Source: JAIBJN01 sp963839745 | Lineage (GTDB): Bacteria > Actinomycetota > Thermoleophilia > Gaiellales > Gaiellaceae | DNA: 64,000 nt | Direction: 5' to 3' | Assembly (NCBI GenBank): GCA_963839745.1 | Contig: CAWIWC010000005.1 | Coordinates: forward strand, 1 to 64,000 | Shown: one piece after another, positions 32,205-41,104 of the stretch | Numbering within the stretch: position 1 is the stretch's first letter | How the letters are laid out: each line of letters begins with the position of its first letter | Position numbers and translations under genes: made by a program | Notes under the pieces: generated by a model | What the model was told of the DNA's origin: nothing | Databases searched by the model: none | The model's input: only the letters and a program-made list of their open reading frames with translations

Positions 32205-33062
32205 ATGCGGATCTCCCTCGTCACGGCGCCGTACCACCTCGGGCACGAGGGCGTGAGCGTCGGCGCAGGCCCCGACCGGCTGCTGGACGAGGGCGCCGTC
32301 GAGGCCCTGGAGGAGGCCGGCCACGAGGTGGACGTCGTCAGGGTCGTGCCGCAGGCTGGCTCCACGAACGAGATCGGCGCGTCCTTCGAGATCGTCCGCC
32401 GGGTGAGCGAGGCGGTCTCGCGTGCGGTCGAGGACGGCGCGTTCCCGATCGTGCTATCCGGGAACTGCCTGAGCTCGATCGGGATCGTCGCCGGGCTCGG
32501 TCGCGACGTGGGCATCGTCTGGCTGGACGCGCACGCCGACTTCAACACGCCCGAGAGCTCGCTGAGCGGCTTCGCCGACGGGATGGGCCTCGCGGTGCTC
32601 ACCGGGTCGGGCTGGAACGCGCTCCGCGAGACCGTGCCCGGGTACCGGATCGTGCCCGAGGAGAACGTCGTCCTCGTCGGCATCAGGGACATCGACGACG
32701 GCGAACACGGGCGGCTGGACGGCTCACCGCTCCAGGTCGTGGCGCCGGACGGAGCCGTCGAGGCGATCGGGCCGGCGCTCGACGCGCTGCGCGGCCGCGT
32801 CGAGGACGCGTATTTGCACATCGACCTCGACGTCCTCGACCCGTCGGAAGGCCACGCGAACGAGTACGCGGCGCCGGGCGGCCTCTCGGCCGACGCCGTC
32901 GAGCAGGTCGTCTCCGCGGTGACGAGCCGGCTGACCGTGCGCGCGGCGGCTCTCACTGCGTACGACCCGGCCGCCGATGCCGACGGGCGGATCCCGCCGA
33001 TCGCGAACCGACTGCTGACCCGGATCGCCGCTGAGGCGCCCGTGGCGGCGAGGGCGTCCTGA
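32205..33062 (+). CDS. Arginase/agmatinase-family protein inside the nuo operon
   Basis: 285 residues of the ureohydrolase fold. Manganese motifs DAHADFN (about 109) and DLDVLDPS (about 206) are intact. The first motif, usually GGDHS, reads SGNCLSS, so the histidine ligand of one Mn is replaced by cysteine. The last motif is TAYDPAAD. Arginases and agmatinases hydrolyse guanidino groups; the changed ligand leaves the substrate and even activity open. It lies 3 nt after nuoK and its TGA overlaps the nuoL ATG, so it is translated as part of the complex I operon. Confidence 0.85.
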   Translation: MRISLVTAPYHLGHEGVSVGAGPDRLLDEGAVEALEEAGHEVDVVRVVPQAGSTNEIGASFEIVRRVSEAVSRAVEDGAFPIVLSGNCLSSIGIVAGLGRDVGIVWLDAHADFNTPESSLSGFADGMGLAVLTGSGWNALRETVPGYRIVPEENVVLVGIRDIDDGEHGRLDGSPLQVVAPDGAVEAIGPALDALRGRVEDAYLHIDLDVLDPSEGHANEYAAPGGLSADAVEQVVSAVTSRLTVRAAALTAYDPAADADGRIPPIANRLLTRIAAEAPVAARAS

Positions 33063-34967
33063 TGGACGTTCTCGCCTGGACGGTGCTCTTCGCACCCGCG
33101 GTCGCCGTCGTCGTGATCGCGCTCGTGGGCGACAGGATCACCAGCTTCGGGGCCGGGGTGATCGCGACCGCCGCGACCGGCCTCTCCTTCCTCTGCACCC
33201 TCGCGATCTTCTTCGAGCTGCTCGGGCGCGAGCCGGAGGAGCGCTCGGAGGTGTCGACGGCCTGGACGTGGCTGACTGCGGGCGACCTCCGCTTCGGCGC
33301 CGAGATCCTGATCGACCCGCTCTCGGTCTTCATGATGCTGGTCGTCTCCGGCGTCGGCTTCCTGATCCTCGCCTACGCGATCGGCTACATGCACGGCGAC
33401 GAGGAGGAGCGGCGCTACCACGCCTACAAGGCGCTCTTCATCTTCTCCATGCTCCTGCTCGTCCAGGCGGGGAACTTCCTGCTGCTCCTCGCCGGCTGGG
33501 GCATGGTCGGCCTTTCGTCCTACCTGCTGATCAACTTCTGGCACCGACGGCGCGAAGCGGTGGCCGCGGGCAAGAAGGCGTTCATCATGAACGCGGTCGG
33601 CGACGCGACCTTCGCGCTCGCGCTCTTCATCCTCATCCAGCAGATCGGGTCTCTGGACTTCGCGACCGTCTTCGCCGCCGCGCCCGAGGCCCTGGGCGAG
33701 AACACGACGCTCGCGGTGCTCGTCGCGCTCGGGCTCCTCGGCGGGGCCGTGGCCAAGTCGGCGCAGATCCCGCTCCACACATGGCTCCCGGACGCGATGG
33801 AGGGCCCGACGCCGGTCAGTGCCCTCATCCACGCCGCGACGATGGTGACTGCCGGCGTCTACCTGATCGCGCGCACGAGCCCGCTCTTCGAGCTCGCCGT
33901 CGACGTGCGCGACCTCGCGGGCGTGCTGGGCGCCGTCACCCTGCTCGTCGCCGGACTCGTAGCCCTCGTGCAGACGGACATCAAGCGCGTGATCGCGTAC
34001 TCGACCATGAGCCAGATCGGCTACATGTTCGTCGGCGTCGGGCTGGGGGCCTACGGGGCCGGGCTCTTCCACCTGATGACGCACGCCTTCTTCAAGGCGC
34101 TCCTCTTCATGGCGGCCGGCGTCGTCATCCACGCGCTCGCCGGCGAGCAGGACATCCGCCGCATGGGCGGCCTCGGCCGCGAGCTGCCCTGGACGTACCG
34201 CGCGTTCCTCATCGGCTCGCTCTCGCTCGCCGCCATCCCACCCTTCTCCGGGTTCTTCTCCAAGGACGCGATCCTCTCGAGCGCCGCCAACTCGGGCTCG
34301 CTCGGCTGGATCCTCTGGGGCATCGGGATCGTGGGCGCCTTCCTGACCGCGCTCTACACGTTCAGGCTCCTGTTCATCGTCTTCTTCGGCGAGGTCTCGG
34401 CCTTCGCGCGCGAGCACCTGCACAGGGAGCGGTTCGAGGGCCCGCTGTCGATGCTCTGGCCCGTCGGCACGCTCGCCGTGCTGTCCGTCATCGGCGGGCT
34501 GCTGCAGATCCCCGGGATCTGGCACGCCGTCGACACCTGGATCGAGCCCGTCACGCACTCGGTCGAGGAGGCCGGCGGCGCACTGGCCACGTTCTCCGTC
34601 CTCGCCTCGCTCGACCGCAGCCCTCGGAGGCATCGCCGTCGCGTGGGCCCTCTACAAGCGGCCGAGCGAGAAGCCCGCCGAGATCCGCCGCCGCTTCCCT
34701 TGGGCCGCGCGGACGCTCGAGCACAAGCTCTACTTCGACGAGGCCTACGACGCCGCGTTCTACGAGCCCGCGTCCCGCCTGGCGACCTGGCTCGGCCGCT
34801 GGTTCGAGGAGCCCATCATCCTGCGCTCGCTCGGCGGGCTCGGGACGGGCGTGCGCGACGTCTCGGATCGCGTCTCCGCCGCCCAGACCGGGCGGGTGCG
34901 CGCGTACGTCCTCGCCCTCGCGATGGGCCTCGCCGTCCTCGCGATCGTCTTCCTGGTGGCGAGCTAA
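33062..34967 (+). CDS. nuoL: NADH-quinone oxidoreductase subunit L, one frame change
   Basis: About 634 residues. Antiporter-like core with the Lys/Glu proton-path segments LLLAGWGMVGLSSYLLI and KSAQIPLHTWLPDAMEGPTP, and HAATMVTAGVYLIAR. Near 34617 one base too many shifts the frame; the C-terminal part GGIAVAWALYKRPSEKPAEI through LEHKLYFDEAYDAAFYEP, which forms the long lateral helix, continues in the next frame to the TAA at 34965. Distal proton pump. Confidence 0.92.
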
Positions 34968-34976
34968 GAGGCACTG

Positions 34977-36395
34977 ATGGAGACCACGCTCCTCATCCTG
35001 TTCCCGATCGGCGCCGCGCTGGCGCTCTGGATCATCCCCTGGGCCTCGACCAAGGCCGCCGCCGGCTTCGCGCTCCTCGTCGCCCTCACCGAGCTCGCGC
35101 TCTGGGTCGGCATTGCGCTCAACTTCGACTTCGCCTTCCAGGGGCTCCAGGGCGAGGCGGACACGGTGTGGTTCGCCGACCTCGACGTCTCCTACCGCGT
35201 CGGGCTCTACGACTACTCGCTCTGGCTCGTCGGGCTGACGGTCGTCGTCACCGCAGCCGCCGTCGGCTACGGCTTCTGGGTGGGCAGGGAGCGGCCGGGC
35301 GTCTATCTGAGCCTGCTCCTCTTCCTCGAAGGAGCGACGATCGGCGTCTTCACGGCGCAGGACCTCGTCCTCTTCTACGTCTTCTGGGAGGCCATGCTCA
35401 TCCCGCTCTACGTGCTCATCGGCGTGTGGGGCGGGCCGGGCAGGCTCGGGGCGACCTTCAAGTTCGTCGCCTACACGATCGCAGGCTCCCTCTTCATGCT
35501 CGTGGCGATCATCGCGGCGGGCCTCGGCGCGGGCACGTTCGACATGACGCAGCTCGCCGGCCAGGGAACGAGCACGTGGATCTTCCTCGGCTTCGCCATC
35601 GCGTTCGCCGTCAAGGCGCCGCTCTTCCCCTTCCACGGCTGGCTGCCCGACGCGTACCGCGAGTCGCCGCCGGAGGTGTCCGCCGTCCTCTCGGGCGTGA
35701 TCTCGAAGGCCGGCGCGTACGGCTTCCTGGCCATTGCGATCCCGTTCTATCCGGGGCCGGCGGAGGACTGGCGGACACCTGGGCTCGTGCTCGCGTCGAT
35801 CGGGCTCGTCTACGCCTCGCTCCTCGCCTTCCGCGCCCCCGACGTCCGGGGCGTGATCGCGTACTCGAGCCTCGCGCAGATGAACCTGATCCTGATCGGC
35901 ATCTTCGCGGCGAACTCCTCCGGCTACACGGGCGCGCTGCTCCAGATGGTCAACCACGGGCTGATCTCGGCGGCGCTCTTCCTCCTCGCCGGAGCGATCG
36001 AGCGCCGCACGACGACCGGTGAGCTCGCCCGCCTCGGCGGCATGGCGCGCGGCCGGCCCGTCCTGGCGACGATCCTCATCGCCACGGGCGTGATCGCCCT
36101 CGCCGTGCCGGGCTCGACGGCGTTCGCTGCCGAGTTCCTCGTCCTCAACGGCGTCTTCGACGTCGGCTGGGGCTGGGCCGTCGTCGGCGCGGTCGCCATC
36201 GTGCTCGCCGCCATGTACATGCTGCGCCTGATCTCGGCGGTCCTGCACGAGAACGTCGGGCCGGCCGTCCCCGCCGAGGCCCTCGACCTCCGCCCGGCCG
36301 AGATCGGCGTCATCGCGCCGCTCCTCGTCGTCTTGCTCGCGCTCTCCTTCTGGCCGGCGGCGATCACCGAGCGCCTCTCGGGAGCTCTGTTCTAG
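34977..36395 (+). CDS. nuoM: NADH-quinone oxidoreductase subunit M
   Basis: 472 residues and about 13-14 helices. Conserved FYVFWEAMLIPLYVLIGVWG with the pumping glutamate near residue 139, and KAPLFPFHGWLPDAYRESPP with the lysine near 217. Homologous to Mrp-type Na+/H+ antiporters. Slightly shorter than the 500-510 aa form of E. coli. Starts 9 nt after nuoL; TAG overlaps the nuoN GTG. Confidence 0.96.
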   Translation: METTLLILFPIGAALALWIIPWASTKAAAGFALLVALTELALWVGIALNFDFAFQGLQGEADTVWFADLDVSYRVGLYDYSLWLVGLTVVVTAAAVGYGFWVGRERPGVYLSLLLFLEGATIGVFTAQDLVLFYVFWEAMLIPLYVLIGVWGGPGRLGATFKFVAYTIAGSLFMLVAIIAAGLGAGTFDMTQLAGQGTSTWIFLGFAIAFAVKAPLFPFHGWLPDAYRESPPEVSAVLSGVISKAGAYGFLAIAIPFYPGPAEDWRTPGLVLASIGLVYASLLAFRAPDVRGVIAYSSLAQMNLILIGIFAANSSGYTGALLQMVNHGLISAALFLLAGAIERRTTTGELARLGGMARGRPVLATILIATGVIALAVPGSTAFAAEFLVLNGVFDVGWGWAVVGAVAIVLAAMYMLRLISAVLHENVGPAVPAEALDLRPAEIGVIAPLLVVLLALSFWPAAITERLSGALF

Positions 36396-37873
36396 TGGAG
36401 TTCACGGCGCCGACGATCGACTGGTCCGCCCTCTCGCCGATCCTGATCACGCTCGGCGGCGCGACCGTCGTCCTGCTCGTGAGCCTCTTCCTGCCCGTCG
36501 GAGCTCGCCGCGCGTTCGGGTCCGCCGTCGCGGCGATCTGCTTCGTGGCCGCGGGGGCAGCTGCGATCGCCCTCTTCGTGGCGGACGAGACCGGCCGCAG
36601 CATCGTCTCGGACGCGATGCGCCGCGATCGCCTGGCCGAGTACGCCCAGGTGCTGATCATGGGTGCCGGGCTCCTCACCGTCGGCGTCTCCTACCGTGAG
36701 GCCGCGCGGGACGACCGCGCGGGGGAGTACTACGCGCTTCTCCTCACCGCGGCGAGCGGCATGGCGTTCTTCGTCGCCGCCGACAACCTCATGACGCTCT
36801 TCCTGGGGCTCGAGTGGTTCTCGATCTGCCTCTACATCCTCACGGCCATCGCCGTCGAGCGGCTCCCGGGCCTCGAGGCGGGCCTCAAGTACCTGATCGT
36901 CGGAAGCTTCGGCTCGGCGATCCTGCTCTTCGGGAGCGCGTTCGTCTACGGGGCGACCGGGGAGATCGGCTTCGAGCAGATCGCGGCCGGGACGGCGGAC
37001 GCCGAGCGCCTCTTCGTCGTCGCCGGGCTCGCGATGATCATCGTCGGGCTCGGCTTCAAGGCCTCCGCGGCCCCGTTCCACATGTGGACGCCCGACGTCT
37101 ACGAGGGCGCGCCGAGCCCCGTCACCGCGTTCATGTCCGCCGCGACGAAGGTGGCGGCGGTCATCGTCACCATGCGGGTGCTCGTCACCGCCTTCCCCGG
37201 CGAGGAGGAGCTCTGGACGGTCGCGCTCGCGGTCATCGTCTGCATCTCGCTGGCCTGGGGGAACCTCGCCGCGATCGTGCAGACCGGCCTCAAGCGGATG
37301 CTCGCGTACTCGAGCATCTCCCACGCAGGCTTCCTGCTCATGCCGGTCGCCGCCGGGAACGCCCTCGGCGGGCGGGCGCTCCTCTACTACCTGGTCCCCT
37401 ACGCGGCGATGAGCATCGGCGCGTTCGCCGTCGTCGCGGTGCGCGAGCGCGAGCTCAATGCCCCGGTGACGCTCGACGGCATGGCGGGCTTCGGCTGGGA
37501 GCGCCCGTTCCTCGGCGGCTCGATGGCGCTCTTCATGTTCGGGTTCATCGGGCTGCCGCCGACCGGCATCTTCCTGGGCAAGTTCTACGCCTTCTCCGCC
37601 GTCATCGACCGCGGGTGGACGTGGCTGGCCATCGTCGGCGTCGTCGCCACGGCGGTGTCCGTCTACTACTACGCGGGCGTCATCCGCGCGATGTTCATGC
37701 AGCCCCGTGAGCTGACCGTCGCCGCGGCGGGTGGCTCACCCCCGTCCGACCGGCTGCTCGTCACCGCCGTCGGCGCCTGTGTCCTCGTCGCAGTCGGAAG
37801 CTTCGTCGCGGCCGACCCGCTGCTCGACATCGCGAGCGACGCGGTCGCCTCCCTGTCCTTCCCGGTGCGCTAG
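36395..37873 (+). CDS. nuoN: NADH-quinone oxidoreductase subunit N
   Basis: 492 residues. The antiporter core has LFLGLEWFSICLYILTA with the glutamate near residue 143 and KASAAPFHMWTPDVYEGAPS with the lysine near 220; TGIFLGKFYAFSAVI lies toward the C-terminus. GTG start overlapping nuoM; the TAG overlaps the GTG of the next gene, which continues the operon. Confidence 0.96.
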   Translation: MEFTAPTIDWSALSPILITLGGATVVLLVSLFLPVGARRAFGSAVAAICFVAAGAAAIALFVADETGRSIVSDAMRRDRLAEYAQVLIMGAGLLTVGVSYREAARDDRAGEYYALLLTAASGMAFFVAADNLMTLFLGLEWFSICLYILTAIAVERLPGLEAGLKYLIVGSFGSAILLFGSAFVYGATGEIGFEQIAAGTADAERLFVVAGLAMIIVGLGFKASAAPFHMWTPDVYEGAPSPVTAFMSAATKVAAVIVTMRVLVTAFPGEEELWTVALAVIVCISLAWGNLAAIVQTGLKRMLAYSSISHAGFLLMPVAAGNALGGRALLYYLVPYAAMSIGAFAVVAVRERELNAPVTLDGMAGFGWERPFLGGSMALFMFGFIGLPPTGIFLGKFYAFSAVIDRGWTWLAIVGVVATAVSVYYYAGVIRAMFMQPRELTVAAAGGSPPSDRLLVTAVGACVLVAVGSFVAADPLLDIASDAVASLSFPVR

Positions 37874-39207
37874 TGCCCAGGCGCGTCGTCGTCCTGGGCG
37901 CGGGCTCGACGGGCGAGGCGTTCCTCGCGGCGCTGGCCAAGCTCGAGCCGGAGACCGAGATCACCGTCGTCGAGAACGAGCTCGTCGGCGGCGAGTGCTC
38001 CTACTGGGCCTGCATCCCGTCGAAGACGCTGCTGCGCCCGCTCGAGGTCGTGCACCGCGCGCGCCTCGCCCCGGGGGCGGACAAGGCCGTCACGGAGGTC
38101 GACCTCGCCGCCCTCTTCGGCTGGCGCGACTTCATGGCCGGGAAGGACGACACGAGCCAGGCCGAGTGGGTCGAGAAGCAGGGCGCAAGGCTCGTCCGCG
38201 GGCGCGGCGCGGTCAGAGAGCCTGGCCTGGTCGTCGTCGGAGAGGAGGAGCTGCCGTACGACGCGCTCCTCGTCGCCACGGGCTCGGTGCCGGTCATCCC
38301 GCCGATCGAGGGCCTCGACTCCGTCCCGCACTGGACGAGCCGCGACGCGACGAGCGCGAGCGCGGTCCCCGAGAGCCTCGTCGTCGTGGGCGGCGGCGCC
38401 GTCGGCTGCGAGCTGTCCCAGCTCTACACGCGACTCGGAGCGAAGGTGACCCTCGTGCAGGGCGGCCGCCGCCTGCTCCCACGGATCGACGCAGAGGTCA
38501 CCGGCATCCTCGCGGACCGGCTGCAGGAGGAGGGCGTGGAGATCCGCTTCGAGGCGAAGGCGACCCGCGTCGAGGGAGGCGGCGACGCGCCCTTCCGCCT
38601 GGAGCTCGACGGAGGCGAGGCGGTGGAGGCGGAGCGCCTCCTCATCGCCACCGGCCGCAGGCCGAACGTCGACGGCTTCGGGCTCGAGAACCTCGACCTC
38701 ACGTTCGAGCGGAAGGGCATCGCGGTGGACGACCGCCTCGCCGCCGGGGAGAACGTCTGGGCCGCGGGTGACGTCACAGGCGTCGCCCTCTTCACGCACG
38801 TGGGCAAGTACCAGGGCCGGATCGCGGCCGCGAACGTCGCGGGCAGGGAGAGGCGCGCGGACTACCGCGCGATTCCGGCCGCCGTGTTCACCGACCCCCA
38901 GGTCGCGGTCGCCGGCGACACGAGCGGCGAGGGCGCCGTGTCGTCCTCCTGGCCGCTCGAGTCCGTCTCGCGCACGGGGACCTTCCAGCGCCCGAAGCAG
39001 CCAGGGCTGCTGAAGCTCTTCGCCGACGCCGAGCGCGGCGTGCTCGTCGGCGCCGCAGCCGTCGGGCCCGAGTCCGGCGAGTGGATCGGCCAGCTCACAC
39101 TCGCGATCCGCGCCGAGGTGCCGGTGGACGTGCTGCGGGATACGATCCAGCCCTTCCCGACCTTCTCCGAGGCGATCTTCTTCGCCGCACGAGACCTGGA
39201 GCTGTAG
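37873..39207 (+). CDS. Dihydrolipoamide-dehydrogenase-like flavoprotein at the end of the nuo operon
   Basis: 444 residues with the disulfide-reductase domain order: FAD site VVLGAGSTGEAFLAAL, redox pair GGECSYWACIPSKTLLRP (C-x4-C, near 40-46), NAD site VVVGGGAVGCELSQLY near 173 and FAD site VWAAGDVTGVALFTH near 295. In lipoamide dehydrogenase the C-terminal motif is HPT plus E; here it reads PFPTFSEAI, with phenylalanine for the catalytic histidine. It may therefore not be the E3 of the dehydrogenase complex at 12.8-16.3 kb. GTG start overlaps the nuoN stop. Confidence 0.85.
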   Translation: MPRRVVVLGAGSTGEAFLAALAKLEPETEITVVENELVGGECSYWACIPSKTLLRPLEVVHRARLAPGADKAVTEVDLAALFGWRDFMAGKDDTSQAEWVEKQGARLVRGRGAVREPGLVVVGEEELPYDALLVATGSVPVIPPIEGLDSVPHWTSRDATSASAVPESLVVVGGGAVGCELSQLYTRLGAKVTLVQGGRRLLPRIDAEVTGILADRLQEEGVEIRFEAKATRVEGGGDAPFRLELDGGEAVEAERLLIATGRRPNVDGFGLENLDLTFERKGIAVDDRLAAGENVWAAGDVTGVALFTHVGKYQGRIAAANVAGRERRADYRAIPAAVFTDPQVAVAGDTSGEGAVSSSWPLESVSRTGTFQRPKQPGLLKLFADAERGVLVGAAAVGPESGEWIGQLTLAIRAEVPVDVLRDTIQPFPTFSEAIFFAARDLEL

Positions 39208-39210
39208 CCT
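39205..39210 (+). promoter_or_regulatory. -10 box of the cyclic-nucleotide operon
   Basis: TAGCCT, 7 nt before the ATG at 39218. Its first three bases are the stop codon of the preceding flavoprotein gene. Confidence 0.5.
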
Positions 39211-39217
39211 CGAACCC

Positions 39218-39634
39218 ATGAGTGAACGCGACGAGCTCGTCCGCAGCCTCTCGGGACTCGCACTCTTTTCCGACCTGCGCGACGCCGACCTGGAGGCAAT
39301 CGCCGACCCCGATCTGGAGCGGCGCTTCGGCGAGGGCGAGCGCGTACTGCGCCGCGGCCTCTCCGGGAGCGGGTTCTACGTCATCCTGGACGGCGAGGCC
39401 GCCGTCGAGATCGCCGGCGACGACGAGCCGAGGCGCCTGCGGCGCGGAGACTTCTTCGGCGAGGTCTCGACACTGCTCGACTGCAAGCCGACCGCCGACG
39501 TGATCGCCCGCTCGGAGCTCCACGCGCTCGAGATCCCCGGCCCTCAGCTCGAGACGTTTCTCATGAAATACCCGCACGTCACCTACCGGATGCTCCAGAC
39601 CGTGACGCGGCGGCTCCGAGACGTCCTCAACTAG
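39218..39634 (+). CDS. Stand-alone cyclic-nucleotide-binding protein
   Basis: 138 residues, a single cNMP-binding domain of the Crp type with no DNA-binding part. GLALFSDLRDADLEAIA opens the fold, SGSGFYVILDGEAAVEIAG forms the strands, and RRGDFFGEVSTLLDCKPTAD is the phosphate-binding cassette: the glutamate in FGE is kept, while the usual RxA is PTA, so the key arginine that grips the phosphate is missing. cAMP or cGMP binding needs proof. Its TAG overlaps the GTG of the flavoprotein gene. Confidence 0.85.
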   Translation: MSERDELVRSLSGLALFSDLRDADLEAIADPDLERRFGEGERVLRRGLSGSGFYVILDGEAAVEIAGDDEPRRLRRGDFFGEVSTLLDCKPTADVIARSELHALEIPGPQLETFLMKYPHVTYRMLQTVTRRLRDVLN

Positions 39635-41104
39635 TGGCGCAGACAGAGGACGAACGGCCCTTTCCGCCGGGGGACTACCCCGTCGTCGTGGTCGGAAGCG
39701 GCCCCGGGGGCCTGCAGGCGAGCTACTGCCTCTCACGGCTGGGAGTCGAGTGCGCGACGCTCTCCCGCGACGACGCGCCGGGCGGCATGTTCCGCGAGTT
39801 CCCGATCTTCCAACGCCTGCTCTCCTGGTCGAAGCCAGACGCCCCGGCCGAGCCGGGCACCCGCGCGTACGAGTGGTACGACCACAACAGCCTGGTCGCG
39901 GACGAGCCCGAGCACCAGGCGCTCGTGCCGCCGCTCATGGACCGCTCGTACATCGTCCCGTCCCAGCAAGAGATGGAGGCCGGGATCGCCGCCTTCGCGG
40001 AGCAGGTGCCCGTCACCGTGCGCTACGGCTGCACCTGGGAGTCGACCCGGCGCGCCGACGACGGACGCCTCGTCCTCACGACCTCGGACGGCGAGTACAC
40101 GTGCCGTGCCGCGGTCTTCGCGCTCGGCGTGACGACGGCCTGGTTCTCGCCCATCCCCGGCATCGAGGACGTGCCTCACTACGTCGACACCCGCCGGCCC
40201 GAGGAGTATCGCGACCGCCGCGTGTTCGTGATCGGGAAGCGCAACTCCGCGTTCGAGATCGCCGACGGGATCCTGCCCTGGGCGCGGCAGGTCATCCTCG
40301 GCTCGCCCAGGCCCGTGCAGACGAGCGTGCTCGCGCAGGCGACCGTGCGCGTCCGCTACCTCCAGCCCTTCGAGGACCACGCGCTGGGCGGAGGCACGTT
40401 CGCTCTCGACCTCGCCGTCGACCGCATCGAGCGCTCCGGGGAGGGCTGGCGCGTCTTCGGCCAGGGCACGACCCGCCCCGGCCCGATCGAGCTCGAGGTC
40501 GACGACGTCATCGCAGCGACCGGGTTCTCGACGCCGCTGCTCGACCTGGAGGAGCTCGGCGTGCGCACCGTCTCCCAGGGCCGGATTCCCGCGATGACGC
40601 CGTTCTACGAGAGCTCGCCGGGATCGGGCATCTACTTCGCGGGCAACGCGACGCAGGGAGCGCCCGGCCTGCGCAAGCACGGCGTCGGGGCGGCATCCGC
40701 GGCCGTGCACGGCTTCCGCTACAACGCACGCGTGATGGCACGTCATCTGGTGGCCACGCACCTCGGGCCCAAGCCGGCCTGCCCGACGGTCGGAGGCGCC
40801 CGAGCTCGCGCCCTACCTGCTGGAGGAGGCGACGAAGGCGCCCGAGCTCTGGGCGCAGAAGGCCTATCTCGCCCGCGCCGTGTACCGCAACGGCGACACG
40901 GAGATCGTCCCGCTGGCGGCCTGGCTCGACGATCCCGGTGACGGGGCCGCCGCGGTCACGGTGGAGATGGACGCCGCAGGCGAGGTCTACCCGGCGGTCT
41001 ACGTCTCCTCCGAGGGAAACGTGCGCGAGCTGCTCCTGCCGCCGCACCACCTGAACGACTTTCGCGGGCCCGAGCACGAGGCCGAGCTCCGCGCAGCGCT
41101 GTGA
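39634..41104 (+). CDS. FAD/NAD(P)-dependent oxidoreductase (YpdA/FMO-like), one frame change
   Basis: About 489 residues after joining frames. FAD site VVVGSGPGGLQASYCLSRLG and DDAPGGMFREFPIFQRLLSW at the N-terminus, NAD(P) site VFVIGKRNSAFEIADGIL near 200, IAATGFSTPLLDLEELG and the second FAD site YFAGNATQGAPGLRKHGVG near 335. The frame changes near 40790 and the rest (APYLLEEATKAPELWAQKAY to HHLNDFRGPEHEAELRAAL) is a C-terminal extension of about 110 residues not found in YpdA. No redox CxxC is seen. It sits between a cNMP-binding protein and a nucleotide cyclase with overlapping ends. Confidence 0.8.

Noticed and set aside
32198..34633. 811-codon minus-strand frame opposite the ureohydrolase and nuoL
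   Set aside because: Arg/Glu/Asp-rich antisense of membrane-protein codons; no motif.
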